Shown here: in pieces, positions 28,231-37,249 of the stretch
Numbering within the stretch: position 1 is the stretch's first letter
Layout: every line of letters begins with the position of its first letter
Assembly (NCBI GenBank): GCA_019358875.1
Contig: JAHHIF010000002.1
Coordinates: 124,001-188,000 of the forward strand
Length of the DNA: 64,000 nt
From: Symplocastrum torsivum CPER-KK1
GTDB lineage: Bacteria > Cyanobacteriota > Cyanobacteriia > Cyanobacteriales > Coleofasciculaceae
Direction: 5' to 3'
Made by a program: the position numbers and the translations under genes
The notes under the pieces: model-generated
Database searches by the model: none
The model's input: the letters and a program-made list of their open reading frames with translations, nothing else
What the model was told of the DNA's origin: nothing

Positions 28231-29784
28231 ATGCATAAATCATGGCTTCGATTTCTAATCATTACTATATTAACGTTGGGCGTGTTATTTCGCTTTGTCA
28301 ACTTAGATAAGAAAATCTACTGGCACGATGAAAACTTTACCTCACTTCGAGTTTCTGGCTACACCGAAGCTGAGATGGTTAAACAAGTCTTTAAGGGTCA
28401 GGTTAGTGATGTTAATGATTTACAAAAATATCGTTATCCCAATCCTGATAAAAATCTCCTAGATACTATCAATTCATTAGCGATAGAAGAACCTCAACAT
28501 CCGCCACTTTACTATGGAATGGTGCGATTTTGGATGCAACTGTTTGGTAATCAGGTGGCTATAACGAGAAGTCTATCTGCACTAATTAGCTTGCTTGCCT
28601 TTCCTTGTATCTACTGGCTATGTCTGGAACTATTTAACTCTTCACTGGTTGGATGGATAGCTGTAGCACTAATAGCTGTTTCACCTTTTCATGTTCTCTA
28701 TGCTCAGGAAGCGAGAGAATATAGCTTATGGACTGTAACCATTCTTGCATCTAGCGCTGCACTACTACGAGCCTTACGGCTTAATACGATATCTAGCTGG
28801 ATTTTGTATGTTGTAACTCTATTTTTAAGTCTGTATACCTTTCTGTTTTCAGGCTTAGTAATGATTGGGCAAGCACTTTATTTATTAACTAGAGAACGCT
28901 TTCAGTTTAGTAAGGTAACCACTAATTACTTGCTGGCTTCTTTACTAGGACTGCTAACCTATGTGCCCTGGATTTTTGCCATTATAAATAACTTTTCTGA
29001 ACTCGACCAAAGAACTTCATGGACAAGTGATAAAATCCCGTTCTTATCGCTAGTTAAAACTTGGGTTGCTAACCCAACCCGAATTTTCTTTGATATAAAC
29101 CTTGATTCCAAATCTAATCTTATGTTTATCGTACTTCCCCTACTTATCTTATGGGGGCTAATCGGATACTCAATTTATTTTCTTTGCCGCAAAGCTTCAA
29201 AACCTGTAGTCGTATTTATTTTGGCTTTGATTGGAGTGACTGTATTAGTCTTGGTACTACCAGATTTAATAATAGGGGGACGACGTTCAAGTGTTAGTCG
29301 ATATCTAATTCCCTCATATTTAGGAATTCAACTAGCTGTTGCTTATCTTTTTAGTATTAAACTGGCTAACCCTAGCCTCTCTCGTTATAGAATCTGGCAA
29401 TTTGGATTTTTGTTACTCATTATTGGCGGGATTGTCTCTTGTGGAGTTAGCTCTCAGACAGAGACTTGGTGGATTAAGAAAAATCGCTTTGATACGCCTG
29501 AAAATGTTCAAATCATTAACCAATTTTCCCGCCCTCTCTTAGTTAGTAGTAATAATCGTTACAACCCTGGCGAAATCCTGACTCTCAGCTATCTACTCAA
29601 CCCAAAAGTAAAACTTCAGCTAGTAACTGAACCCAATCTTCCAAAAATACCAGAAGGATTTAGTGATATATTGATTTTCAATCCATCTAAGGTTCTAAGA
29701 AAAAAGCTTGAGACAGAAGGGAACTACACGATAAAGACTGTTGCCCCAGGAAACCTTCAGATTTTCAAATTAATCAAAACGTGA
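28231..29784 (+). CDS. GT39-type membrane glycosyltransferase, copy 2 of 3
   Basis: 517 residues, collinear with copies 1 and 3. HDENFTSLRVSGYTEAEMV keeps the Asp-Glu pair but has Asn where the others have Ala. PQHPPLYYG, SPFHVLYAQEAREYSLWT and PDLIIGGRRSSVSRYLIP are conserved. It is shorter than its neighbours because the loop near residue 190 (basic insert in the others) and the C-terminal periplasmic region are trimmed, with none of the Cys seen near the end of copy 1. The ATG at 28231 starts right at the first membrane helix. It ends in a GTGA overlap with copy 3. Confidence 0.88.
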   Translation: MHKSWLRFLIITILTLGVLFRFVNLDKKIYWHDENFTSLRVSGYTEAEMVKQVFKGQVSDVNDLQKYRYPNPDKNLLDTINSLAIEEPQHPPLYYGMVRFWMQLFGNQVAITRSLSALISLLAFPCIYWLCLELFNSSLVGWIAVALIAVSPFHVLYAQEAREYSLWTVTILASSAALLRALRLNTISSWILYVVTLFLSLYTFLFSGLVMIGQALYLLTRERFQFSKVTTNYLLASLLGLLTYVPWIFAIINNFSELDQRTSWTSDKIPFLSLVKTWVANPTRIFFDINLDSKSNLMFIVLPLLILWGLIGYSIYFLCRKASKPVVVFILALIGVTVLVLVLPDLIIGGRRSSVSRYLIPSYLGIQLAVAYLFSIKLANPSLSRYRIWQFGFLLLIIGGIVSCGVSSQTETWWIKKNRFDTPENVQIINQFSRPLLVSSNNRYNPGEILTLSYLLNPKVKLQLVTEPNLPKIPEGFSDILIFNPSKVLRKKLETEGNYTIKTVAPGNLQIFKLIKT

Positions 29785-31439
29785 TGAATAAGGCACAATT
29801 TAGAAGCGATTGGTTAAATAGACTCAAAATAGCTCGGCAACTTCCTCTAGCTAACCTTAAGTTTTTCTTTGTTGTCCTATTGGTACTTGGTATATTTTTT
29901 CGCTTCGTTAATCTCGATCGCAAAATCTACTGGCATGATGAGGCTTATACTTCACTGCGGGTTGCAGGCTATACCAGTAGGGAAGTCGGTGAGCAAGTTT
30001 TTAATGGTCAGGTTATAAATGTTAAAGACTTAGAAAAATATCAGCGCATCAATCCAGAAAAAAGCTTAAGAGATACGATTAAATCTCTAGAAATTGACGA
30101 TGCCCAACATCCGCCTTTTTATTACATTCTGGTAAGGCTTTGGGTGCGATGGTTTGGTAATTCTATAACTGTAACAAGAAGTTTATCTGCACTTTTTAGC
30201 GTGTTGGTGTTCCCGTGCGTGTATTTTCTATGTCTAGAATTATTTGAGTCATCATTAGTAGGATGGGTTGCGATCGCATTAATTTCTATCTCACCTTTTC
30301 ATGTATTGTATGCACAAGAAGCGCGAGAGTATAGCCTCTGGACACTACTCATTCTTCTAGCAAGCTGGGCATTACCCAAAGCACTACGATTTCATGCTGA
30401 AGGAAGAAAGGCAATTCATATTACTGGGATGTGGGGAACTTATGCATCTGCTATCGCCTTAGGACTTTATACATTTCCCTTTACCGGATTAGTAGGAGTA
30501 GGACATGGAATTTATGTAATTGTAACCGAACGCTTTCGCTTAACTAAATCGGTAATTGCTTATCTATTCGCATCATTAACTGCCTTTCTCTCATTTGTAC
30601 CTTGGCTACTCGTTACGCTTAGTACTTGGACACAAACAGGTGCCACCTGGACGGCTTTTCCAATCCCATTCGTAACCTTACTAAAAGTTTGGGGACTTCA
30701 TATTGAGCGGGCATTTATTCTGACGATTGGAGATTTCGGATTTGATGAACCACTGATTTATATCACGCTACCTTTCTTTTTAGGTTTAACTATTTATTCA
30801 ATCTATTTTCTCTGTCGTCATACACCTGTAAGGGTTTGGTTATTTGTCTTAACCTTAATGGCAACCCTCAGCCTCTTTTTATTATTACCAGATTTAATTT
30901 TAGGTGGACAGCGCTCAACAGCAGGGCGATATCTAGTTCCCTTTTATTTAGGAGTTCAGCTATCTATTGCTTATTTGCTAGCTACGCAAATTATCTCTGC
31001 GAATTTCTTCAAACAAAAGTTTTGGCAAATCGTAATGGTGATAGTCATTACAGCAGGAGTAATTTCCTGTGCAATGAGTTCTCAAGCCGTAACGTCTTGG
31101 AATAAGGTAATTAGTTATAATAATCTCGAAGTTGCTCGGATAGTCAATCAAGCCCAGGCTCCTCTACTCATTAGTAGCTCATTTGGCGTTAATTTCGGTA
31201 ATACCTTCGCTCTTAGCTACATACTTGACCCAAAAGTAAAACTTCAGATTGTCACGGGTAATACGCAACCCGACTACTTAAACATTCCAAAGATACCTTC
31301 AGGCTTTAGCGATGTGTTTATCTTAAATCCTTCTGACCAGTTTCGAGAAAAAATCGAGAAAGAGTACGACACCAAGATGAATCTCCTGTTCAATGATTCT
31401 TTTCTCTTCCTCTGGAAGCTAACTACTCCTTTGCGCTAG
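29781..31439 (+). CDS. GT39-type membrane glycosyltransferase, copy 3 of 3
   Basis: 552 residues, third tandem paralogue. HDEAYTSLRVAGYTSREV, AQHPPFYYI, SPFHVLYAQEAREYSLWT and PDLILGGQRSTAGRYLVP mark the same fold and intact Asp-Glu pair; the conserved Arg-Arg of GGRRS is Gln-Arg here. It has about 28 cytosolic residues before the first helix. The start is GTG at 29781 (GTGA overlap with copy 2) or ATG at 29784 (TGATG). Translational coupling suggests the copies are made together, perhaps as enzymes with different acceptors or donors in one envelope glycan. Confidence 0.88.
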   Translation: MMNKAQFRSDWLNRLKIARQLPLANLKFFFVVLLVLGIFFRFVNLDRKIYWHDEAYTSLRVAGYTSREVGEQVFNGQVINVKDLEKYQRINPEKSLRDTIKSLEIDDAQHPPFYYILVRLWVRWFGNSITVTRSLSALFSVLVFPCVYFLCLELFESSLVGWVAIALISISPFHVLYAQEAREYSLWTLLILLASWALPKALRFHAEGRKAIHITGMWGTYASAIALGLYTFPFTGLVGVGHGIYVIVTERFRLTKSVIAYLFASLTAFLSFVPWLLVTLSTWTQTGATWTAFPIPFVTLLKVWGLHIERAFILTIGDFGFDEPLIYITLPFFLGLTIYSIYFLCRHTPVRVWLFVLTLMATLSLFLLLPDLILGGQRSTAGRYLVPFYLGVQLSIAYLLATQIISANFFKQKFWQIVMVIVITAGVISCAMSSQAVTSWNKVISYNNLEVARIVNQAQAPLLISSSFGVNFGNTFALSYILDPKVKLQIVTGNTQPDYLNIPKIPSGFSDVFILNPSDQFREKIEKEYDTKMNLLFNDSFLFLWKLTTPLR

Positions 31440-31579
31440 AAGATAAAGCATGAAGGATTGGAGATTGGAGAAAGGCTTCATTAGGTAATTTCACGATATT
31501 AGAGAAGTCGTTAATATTTTAGCTTAAAAGATACATTTTTTAATAGCTAGTGAATCAATACTCAACTGGATAAATTACT

Positions 31580-32017
31580 ATGAACCAAATCAGTTTAGAA
31601 TTAGTGAATTATACAGACAAAATCTCTGAAATTAAACCGATACGAATTCAGGTCTTTCAAGTTGAACAAGGTGTTGACCCTGCTTTAGAATTTGATGGTT
31701 TAGATGAAACAGCCGAGCATATTTTGGCGTATTTAGATAATCAACCTGTTGGCACTCTCAGAATTCGCTATCTAGATAATCAGCTTGCAAAAATAGAACG
31801 CTTAGCCGTCCTCTCGGCAGCAAGGGGGCAAGGAATTGGGAGGAAGCTGACGGAAAAGGCAATAGAAGTCATAGAACAAAAAGAGATTTCAAAAGTGATG
31901 ATTCATGCTCAGGAATATGCCAAAGGCTTATATGAAAAACTGGGTTTTGAACAAGTAGGGGGCATATTTGAGGAAGCGGGGATTCCCCATGTCAAGATGA
32001 CTAAACACTTAAGATGA
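31580..32017 (+). CDS. GNAT family N-acetyltransferase
   Basis: 145 residues, single GNAT domain of the ElaA/YjcF branch. The N-terminal IRIQVFQVEQGVDPALEFDGLDETAEHILAY is the typical R.(A/Q)VF..EQGV....E.D..D..A.H start, and acetyl-CoA binding is marked by IERLAVLSAARGQGIGRKLTEKA with the R/Q-x-x-G-x-G loop. The tail YEKLGFEQVGGIFEEAGIPHVKM is also characteristic. It acetylates a small amine or protein lysine; the substrate is unknown. It lies in the same direction as the glycosyltransferase operon, 140 bp downstream, and may be independent. Confidence 0.9.
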   Translation: MNQISLELVNYTDKISEIKPIRIQVFQVEQGVDPALEFDGLDETAEHILAYLDNQPVGTLRIRYLDNQLAKIERLAVLSAARGQGIGRKLTEKAIEVIEQKEISKVMIHAQEYAKGLYEKLGFEQVGGIFEEAGIPHVKMTKHLR

Positions 32018-32031
32018 ATGTCGCTGACTTA

Positions 32032-32145
32032 AGCCCTGAACTAAAGTTCGGGCTGAAAGCTAAAACCCGCTAAAACGGGTTGAAAGGCTAATGTAGTAAG
32101 CTTTAGCTTGACATATCTTTGAGCCTTAAATTTATTTCAAGGCTC
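32032..32145. repeat. cluster of three palindromes (REP/MITE-like)
   Basis: Three separate hairpins in 114 bp: AGCCCTGAACT/AGTTCGGGCT (32032-32053, one bulged T), AACCCG/CGGGTT (32064-32081) and GAGCCTT/AAGGCTC (32121-32145). None is followed by a T-run. The arrangement resembles short non-autonomous palindromic elements common in filamentous cyanobacteria. Confidence 0.55.
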
Positions 32146-32290
32146 TTATGTCAGTACCATTCCACTTAAGATAATGGCTCAGGTCAGTCTAACTGGGTTT
32201 TGAGCAGGAAGGGGAGAAATTTATAGTAGCTGGCAATCCTCATGCTCTAATCAAGATGAGGAAGCGCTGGGAAGAACTTAGGTAAATTTC

Positions 32291-34873
32291 GTGGCACAGC
32301 AAGACCAAGGTAATCAAAGGCAAGAGGTGAAAGATACACGGCAAACGGCTGATAAGGGAGAGAGTCTCTCCGTTTGGCAAAAGAATTCTTTTCCACTTGT
32401 ACCACTGATATTAGGGGCAATATGGCTAGTAGGGGCATTATGCGATCGCCTTTGGTTAGCCTTAGACCACTCTATCCCCGCTTGGGACCCAACGAATCAC
32501 CTCACTGGCTCATTAAATTATCTCAATGCGCTACAAAACGCCAAGTGGTTTTCTGGGGAATGGTGGACAAGCTTGTGGATGCTCTCTTCTAAGTATCCGC
32601 CCCTAACCTATATTGCCACGGCTCCTTTTCAACAACTCTTTGGCACTAGTCCCGACCAAGCACTGCTTGTTAATTTACTATTTAGTGCGGTTTTACTCGT
32701 CTCTGTTTACGGCATCGGTAAACACCTATTTAGTACCCAGGTAGGACTTTGGGCAGCAGGGCTATGTGTACTACTCCCCAGACTTTACATCATCCGGCTG
32801 CACTATGTACTCGATTATCCGCTCGTCGCACTTGTCGCCGCCAATTTTTGGGGCCTAACGGTATGGCGGGATAGAAAAACGCCTCGTCAGGGATGGTGCT
32901 GGGCATTAGCGTTTGGTGTTTGCTTTGGTCTAGCCATGATGGTAAAGCAGACCATCCTATTCTTTCTATTCGTACCCTTGCTGTGGCTTTTTGGAACACT
33001 GCTATGGCAACGCGCTTGGGGGCGAATCCTTCAGTTAATTAGTGCTTTCCTACTATCCCTATTCATCTTTGGCCCCTGGTACCGCACGAACTGGTTATTC
33101 GTGTTTAGCGTCCAGCAGAACAGCATTGTCATTCCCGCACTGAAAGAAGGCGACCCACCTCTCAACACCTTTGCCGCCTGGACGTATTATTGGAACGACC
33201 TTCCCCGTGCGGTAACTTGGCCGATACTCTTAGTCCCCTTAGTTGGCTTGTTGCTGTACTGGAGTCGCGTGTTTCCCAGCTTCCGCGATGGCACAAACAG
33301 CACCCACAATGCAACTTCAGCTTTACGTTGGTTAGCACTCTTTTTAGTCGGGTCTTACTTGATCAGCTCAGCAATTGTTAACAAAGACCTGCGTTATATC
33401 GCGCCTTTACTACCGATTCTCTCCGTGGTATTGGCATATGGCTTAACCCTATGGCCCAGACGACTTTGGGCAGTGCGTTGGGGGACAGTTGGCTTAGCCT
33501 TCCTCCTCATGTGCCTCAACCTCTTCCGCATCGGTGGTGTACCGGGAGATTATCTGGTAAAAGCCCTGAGTCCTAACTCTCACAGCTATCCTGAACAAGC
33601 GCAAGCCTGGCCTCATACTCAGGTAATTGATGAAATTATCCGTACTCAGCCCCAACTGCAAGCGACATTGGGCGTTTTGCCGAAAACCTCAGAAATTAAC
33701 CACAATACCTTTAATTACTACGGGGCATTGCAAGATTTTCAGGTGTACGGGCGTGAAGTCGGTGTCCGCAAACGGTATCAGGCGAAAGATGTGCGATCGC
33801 TTTCTTGGTTCCTCACTAAAACTGGTGATGAAGCAACACGCAGCGAAGCCCAATCCCTTACAGTTCAAAGCATTGAGCAAAGCCCAGACTTCCAATTACA
33901 AAAAAATTGGACATTACCCGATCGCACTATTTTAAAGCTCTATCATCGTACCCCCGCCCCAATCCAAGTCCAACCGCTACAGCAACCGCTTACCAAAGTC
34001 AGCTTAGAGCGAGTCACCGTACCCCAACAAGCCCCACCTGGGATGCCAGTCCCAGTAACCTACGAATGGACAGGTGCTTGGGAGCAATTGCGATCAGGTA
34101 TCGTATTGCTAACGTGGAAAAGCACCAGCAATCAAAATCCCAACTCGAATCAGACACGGTGGCTACATGACCACGGCATTGCGATGGGTGAATTGTATTC
34201 TGGACGCTCAAATCCTCAGCAATCCCCAGCGAGTTTTCGAGTCACCGAACAGATTGCCATGCTTCCCCCTACGGACATTGCCCCTGGAACTTACACGCTA
34301 GAGGCAACCTACCTAAACCGGGAAACGGGTGAGAATTACCCGATCACTGTACCAGCAGTAACGCTCAATATTGCTACCAATACCCCTGCTTTACCCGCTC
34401 CAGAATTAGATTTAGTCACCCAACTGCGAACGTTAGCGACTAGCTTACCGAAAGGGCGAGAAGCGATCGACCCGATCTTTGACGAAATTGGACGAATCAA
34501 CCAGTATGACCCCGTTCAAGATTACACCAAACAAGCCGAACTCGCTCTCGCCTACCGCCTCCAGCAGGAACCACAAAACCGAGATTTAGCTTATGCCCTC
34601 GCCTTTTCAAGAGTATTGCAGGAAGATACCAAAGGTGCGATCGCAGCTTTAAAACAAGTCGTGCAACTAGACTCCCAAAATCCCTTTGCCCACGCCTATC
34701 TTGCCTTTGTCTACCTCTATGAATGGCGTGGAAAAGCAGCCCAAGAAGCACTCCAACCTGCCCTTGCCCTCAACCCTAATATCCCAGAAATCCAAGCTCT
34801 TTCCGGTGCAGCCGCACTCCTACAAGGTAATATTTTCAAAGCTTGGAGTGTCCTTCAAAAACTAAACCTTTAA
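32291..34873 (+). CDS. GT39-like membrane glycosyltransferase fused to a C-terminal TPR domain
   Basis: 860 residues, GTG start at 32291. Order: a charged N-tail (1-32), about eleven membrane helices (35-425) with the first loop DHSIPAWDPTNHLTGSLNYL carrying the catalytic-type Asp (no DE pair, unlike the tandem trio) and WMLSSKYPPLTYI, a periplasmic beta-rich region (about 430-690), and a C-terminal tetratricopeptide part (about 720-860: LALAYRLQQEPQNRDLAYALAFSRVLQEDTKGAIAALKQVV and two more helix pairs). Enzymes of this class use a polyprenyl-phosphate sugar; the TPR part probably docks a partner or the acceptor. Its 3' end overlaps the convergent EEP gene by 12 bp. Confidence 0.85.
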   Translation: MAQQDQGNQRQEVKDTRQTADKGESLSVWQKNSFPLVPLILGAIWLVGALCDRLWLALDHSIPAWDPTNHLTGSLNYLNALQNAKWFSGEWWTSLWMLSSKYPPLTYIATAPFQQLFGTSPDQALLVNLLFSAVLLVSVYGIGKHLFSTQVGLWAAGLCVLLPRLYIIRLHYVLDYPLVALVAANFWGLTVWRDRKTPRQGWCWALAFGVCFGLAMMVKQTILFFLFVPLLWLFGTLLWQRAWGRILQLISAFLLSLFIFGPWYRTNWLFVFSVQQNSIVIPALKEGDPPLNTFAAWTYYWNDLPRAVTWPILLVPLVGLLLYWSRVFPSFRDGTNSTHNATSALRWLALFLVGSYLISSAIVNKDLRYIAPLLPILSVVLAYGLTLWPRRLWAVRWGTVGLAFLLMCLNLFRIGGVPGDYLVKALSPNSHSYPEQAQAWPHTQVIDEIIRTQPQLQATLGVLPKTSEINHNTFNYYGALQDFQVYGREVGVRKRYQAKDVRSLSWFLTKTGDEATRSEAQSLTVQSIEQSPDFQLQKNWTLPDRTILKLYHRTPAPIQVQPLQQPLTKVSLERVTVPQQAPPGMPVPVTYEWTGAWEQLRSGIVLLTWKSTSNQNPNSNQTRWLHDHGIAMGELYSGRSNPQQSPASFRVTEQIAMLPPTDIAPGTYTLEATYLNRETGENYPITVPAVTLNIATNTPALPAPELDLVTQLRTLATSLPKGREAIDPIFDEIGRINQYDPVQDYTKQAELALAYRLQQEPQNRDLAYALAFSRVLQEDTKGAIAALKQVVQLDSQNPFAHAYLAFVYLYEWRGKAAQEALQPALALNPNIPEIQALSGAAALLQGNIFKAWSVLQKLNL

Positions 34874-35715
34874 ATCCATTGAGCTATTTGAATAAGCCTT
34901 TCCAAAGCGTAATTCCACAAAAAGCGGCAGATGATCTGAGCCAATATTGAACCCAGTAGCACGGTTTATGGTGGTAATCGACTTACTGTGCAAACAATGG
35001 TCGATCGCAATCTTCAGCACAGACGGGAAATCAGCCGGCCAAGTCGGTTGCAAACCAAACCCTTGCTGTGAATTGTGAAGAGCGCTCTCGTGTAGAAACG
35101 AACGAAACCGACCTGACCACGGGGTACTATTAAAATCACCAATGACTACCACCTCACGTTTGTACTCTCTTTGCTAACGCAGGCTCCATTCAGCCGTGGC
35201 ATCGAACTCTACATCTTGAAAAGCTGACGAATCGTGGCTCTGTGGGCGGATTATACTTAAGCCAAGAATTACAACCTCTGTACCTTCCCACCGGAGCGTT
35301 GTTTCAACCAGTGGTTGTCCTGAGTAAGGCGGCAGTGCGATAATTTGTGTCGCCACTAGCTCAAGTAACTTTGATGGAGCGATCGGCACAAGCATAGCAA
35401 GACCCGTGGAGTCCTCTTTTGGAAAAGACGTAACCACTCGGTATCGTGAGAGATTTGATTCCAGTGTGGTCAGCCATCTTGATGTGACCTCTTGTAACAA
35501 AACTAGATCAGCATTTTTTCCTTCTATGTACCGTATGGCTTGGCTCGTATCTTTATTGCTATGGTCAAGGTTAGCGTAGAGAAGGCGAAACGTACTGCCA
35601 GGGATGTGGTTAGCTTGCTCTAGGTAGGAGCCTTGAGCGGATGCAAAAAAGAGGGGGGCGAGGAGAGCGAGATTAAGCGCTAATGGTAAACACCACACAA
35701 AGCTCCACGTTCTAC
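34862..35715 (-). pseudogene. EEP family (endonuclease/exonuclease/phosphatase) gene, 3' part, with in-frame amber stop
   Basis: C-terminal 283 codons of a membrane-anchored EEP protein. RTWSFVWCLPLALNLALLAPLFF is the last membrane helix of the N-terminal anchor, then FRLLYANLDHSNKDTSQAIRYI and ADLVLLQEVTSRWLTTL (catalytic Glu), a stop TAG at 35176-35174, and in the same frame VVVIGDFNSTPWSGRFRSFL and SDHLPLFVELRF (catalytic GDFN and SDH). The reading frame therefore is continuous apart from one amber codon between the two halves of the active site. The 5' part lies beyond an inserted tnpB element (37253-37463). Without the insertion the protein would be 354 residues. Non-functional as it stands unless the stop is read through and the element excised. 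Confidence 0.85.
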
Positions 35716-35722
35716 TTGACAC

Positions 35723-35745
35723 TCCCCGGTCTGAAGACGAGGGGA
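35723..35745 (-). ncRNA. right-end hairpin of the tnpB element, probable 3' end of its guide (omega/re) RNA
   Basis: TCCCC (35723-35727) pairs with GGGGA (35741-35745), with an inner GTCT/AGAC stem (35729-35738). It begins 4 nt after the tnpB stop. In studied IS200/605 elements the right-end transcript overlapping the tnpB 3' end is the guide RNA and its last bases are the guide scaffold edge. The RNA role here is inference; only the hairpin is seen. Confidence 0.4.
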
Positions 35746-35748
35746 TTC

Positions 35749-36999
35749 TTAAGACCACAACTTGAGTCTTAAAGGCGCTGACAAATCGCCTCTACTGATT
35801 CCGCTTAGATCAAGCCCAAGCATCATCACTACTTTTTTTCCAATGTTTGCAGCGCCATTGCAGTCTGCATTGATCAGCCAGCCCTGAGCGGTTTTGTATA
35901 GACCACGCTTAACCCGTTTACCGCTTGCTTGCCACCCTTCAGGTTTTGCACCGAATGTAGGTAGCGAGTCATTATCGACAAACGAAGCCTTAGAAGAATA
36001 GGATTCTTCAGTTTCTACAAATTTGATACCGTATTGCTCACACAGTTGAGCGATTCGACCTTTCAATCTACCCGTAGGAATCTGCACAAACTTTTGGTTT
36101 GTTTTACTTCCCATGTTGGCAGAATCTTTTTGACCCTTATTCCATCCGAAAACAACCGTTCCAATACGATTCTGTAAACAGTGCTGTATCACTTTTCTCG
36201 CTGCTTTGTTGATAGCATCACGCATCTGGCGATTGCGTTTTTCAGTTAAGCTTGCAAGTCGTTTAGACCAATAGCCGTTAGCCTTTCCTTCCATCAGAAA
36301 AGCAACTCGCTTGTTGTATCCTTGGTTGATGGATTTTAGATGTTTGCCATCAACGATAAAGCTAGTGCCTACATTGCTTACACAGGTTAGCCAGTTATTC
36401 ATGCCGTGATCAATTGATAGGCACTTAGCATGGTCAATGTCTGCCTGAATATCACCAGTTTTGTAGACCAACTCCAGATAGAAACAACCATTACGAGGAA
36501 GAATTCGATACTCTCGAATCGACTTGAAATCGAGGTTTGACGGTATTGGCAGATAGAACGAATCCAATCCAAACCAAGCTTTAACCTTGCTTCCAAGCGG
36601 AAATCTCAGCATCCCCTCTTTGAGCTTTACCGACCGTCCTGTAAAGGTTACTAGCGCCATTCCGCCTTGACGATACCCCGGCAGCTTGGGGCGTTGCGTT
36701 ACCGTCCCCTTCTTAACGCCCCTGAGCAGTCCCAAAAAAGACTTAAAAGACTCTGCCACACCCGCTAGAATTTGCTGCGCTGTATCCGAATAGAACGCCT
36801 GGTAATGTAAGTTTTGATTCTCAGTTCCTAGAACCTTGTGTAATTCAGCGCGATTCGGGATTCTACCGATCTTGAAATACAATTGACGCGAATAGTAGAT
36901 GCCGCAATTTGACAGCTTTGCAGACTCAGAACAAAGATACTCAAGAATTGCCTGAGTTTCTTTGTCCGTTTTAATTAGAACCTGTTGGCATCCAAACAT
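35749..36999 (-). CDS. tnpB: TnpB-family RNA-guided nuclease/OrfB of an IS200/IS605 element
   Basis: 416 residues, near full length. ATG at 36999 follows a perfect AGGAGGT with 6-nt spacing. An N-terminal helical/WED part (1-185) precedes the RuvC core: Asp197 in LSIDHGMNNW, and Asp379 in INADCNGAANIGKK. The usual RuvC-II Glu position (after IVIE-type strand) reads TVVFGWNKG, with no Glu, and the four-Cys zinc finger is absent. A conserved ETEESYSSKASF (329-340) supplies nearby glutamates. This is the cyanobacterial OrfB subfamily with a rearranged site. In TnpB systems the protein cuts DNA with a right-end-derived guide RNA and helps maintain the element. It is intact here. Confidence 0.9.
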   Translation of the reverse strand: MFGCQQVLIKTDKETQAILEYLCSESAKLSNCGIYYSRQLYFKIGRIPNRAELHKVLGTENQNLHYQAFYSDTAQQILAGVAESFKSFLGLLRGVKKGTVTQRPKLPGYRQGGMALVTFTGRSVKLKEGMLRFPLGSKVKAWFGLDSFYLPIPSNLDFKSIREYRILPRNGCFYLELVYKTGDIQADIDHAKCLSIDHGMNNWLTCVSNVGTSFIVDGKHLKSINQGYNKRVAFLMEGKANGYWSKRLASLTEKRNRQMRDAINKAARKVIQHCLQNRIGTVVFGWNKGQKDSANMGSKTNQKFVQIPTGRLKGRIAQLCEQYGIKFVETEESYSSKASFVDNDSLPTFGAKPEGWQASGKRVKRGLYKTAQGWLINADCNGAANIGKKVVMMLGLDLSGISRGDLSAPLRLKLWS

Positions 37000-37052
37000 T
37001 GTTTTACCTCCTTTATTTATAATAACAGAGTAATAATACTTTGTCTTGGGTT

Positions 37053-37196
37053 ATGCCTACTAAAAAACACCCTGTTCCCGCTTATTTGGATGATTACGAA
37101 TTTGAAAAGCTCGTCAAGATTGCAGCTAAATGGGGATGCAGTTTGTCAGCAGCGATAAAACGGATGATTAGAGAGAATGAAGAGGTAGGCGGCTAA
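37053..37196 (+). CDS. 47-residue ribbon-helix-helix protein carried by the tnpB element
   Basis: ATG at 37053 to TAA at 37196, too short for many gene finders. The translation begins MPTKKHPVPAYLDDYEFEKL and ends AAIKRMIRENEEVGG: a short basic strand, a helix (EFEKLVKIAAKWG) and a second helix (SLSAAIKRMIRENEE), the layout of CopG/Arc-type DNA-binding proteins. It is divergent from tnpB (53-bp gap, one shared promoter region) and its stop is inside the left-end hairpins, so it belongs to the element. It may repress tnpB or the guide-RNA promoter; that is inference. Confidence 0.65.
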   Translation: MPTKKHPVPAYLDDYEFEKLVKIAAKWGCSLSAAIKRMIRENEEVGG

Positions 37197-37249
37197 AGCC
37201 GCTCGTGTGGGCTTTCCTCCCTGTCTCTTCAGAGTAGGGAGGAAAGCCC
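37189..37249. repeat. left-end hairpins of the tnpB element
   Basis: GCGGCT/AGCCGC-type stem at 37189-37202, then a perfect 14-bp stem GGGCTTTCCTCCCT (37209-37222) with AGGGAGGAAAGCCC (37236-37249) around a 13-nt loop. Subterminal hairpins recognised by a Y1 transposase are expected at this end. Confidence 0.75.
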
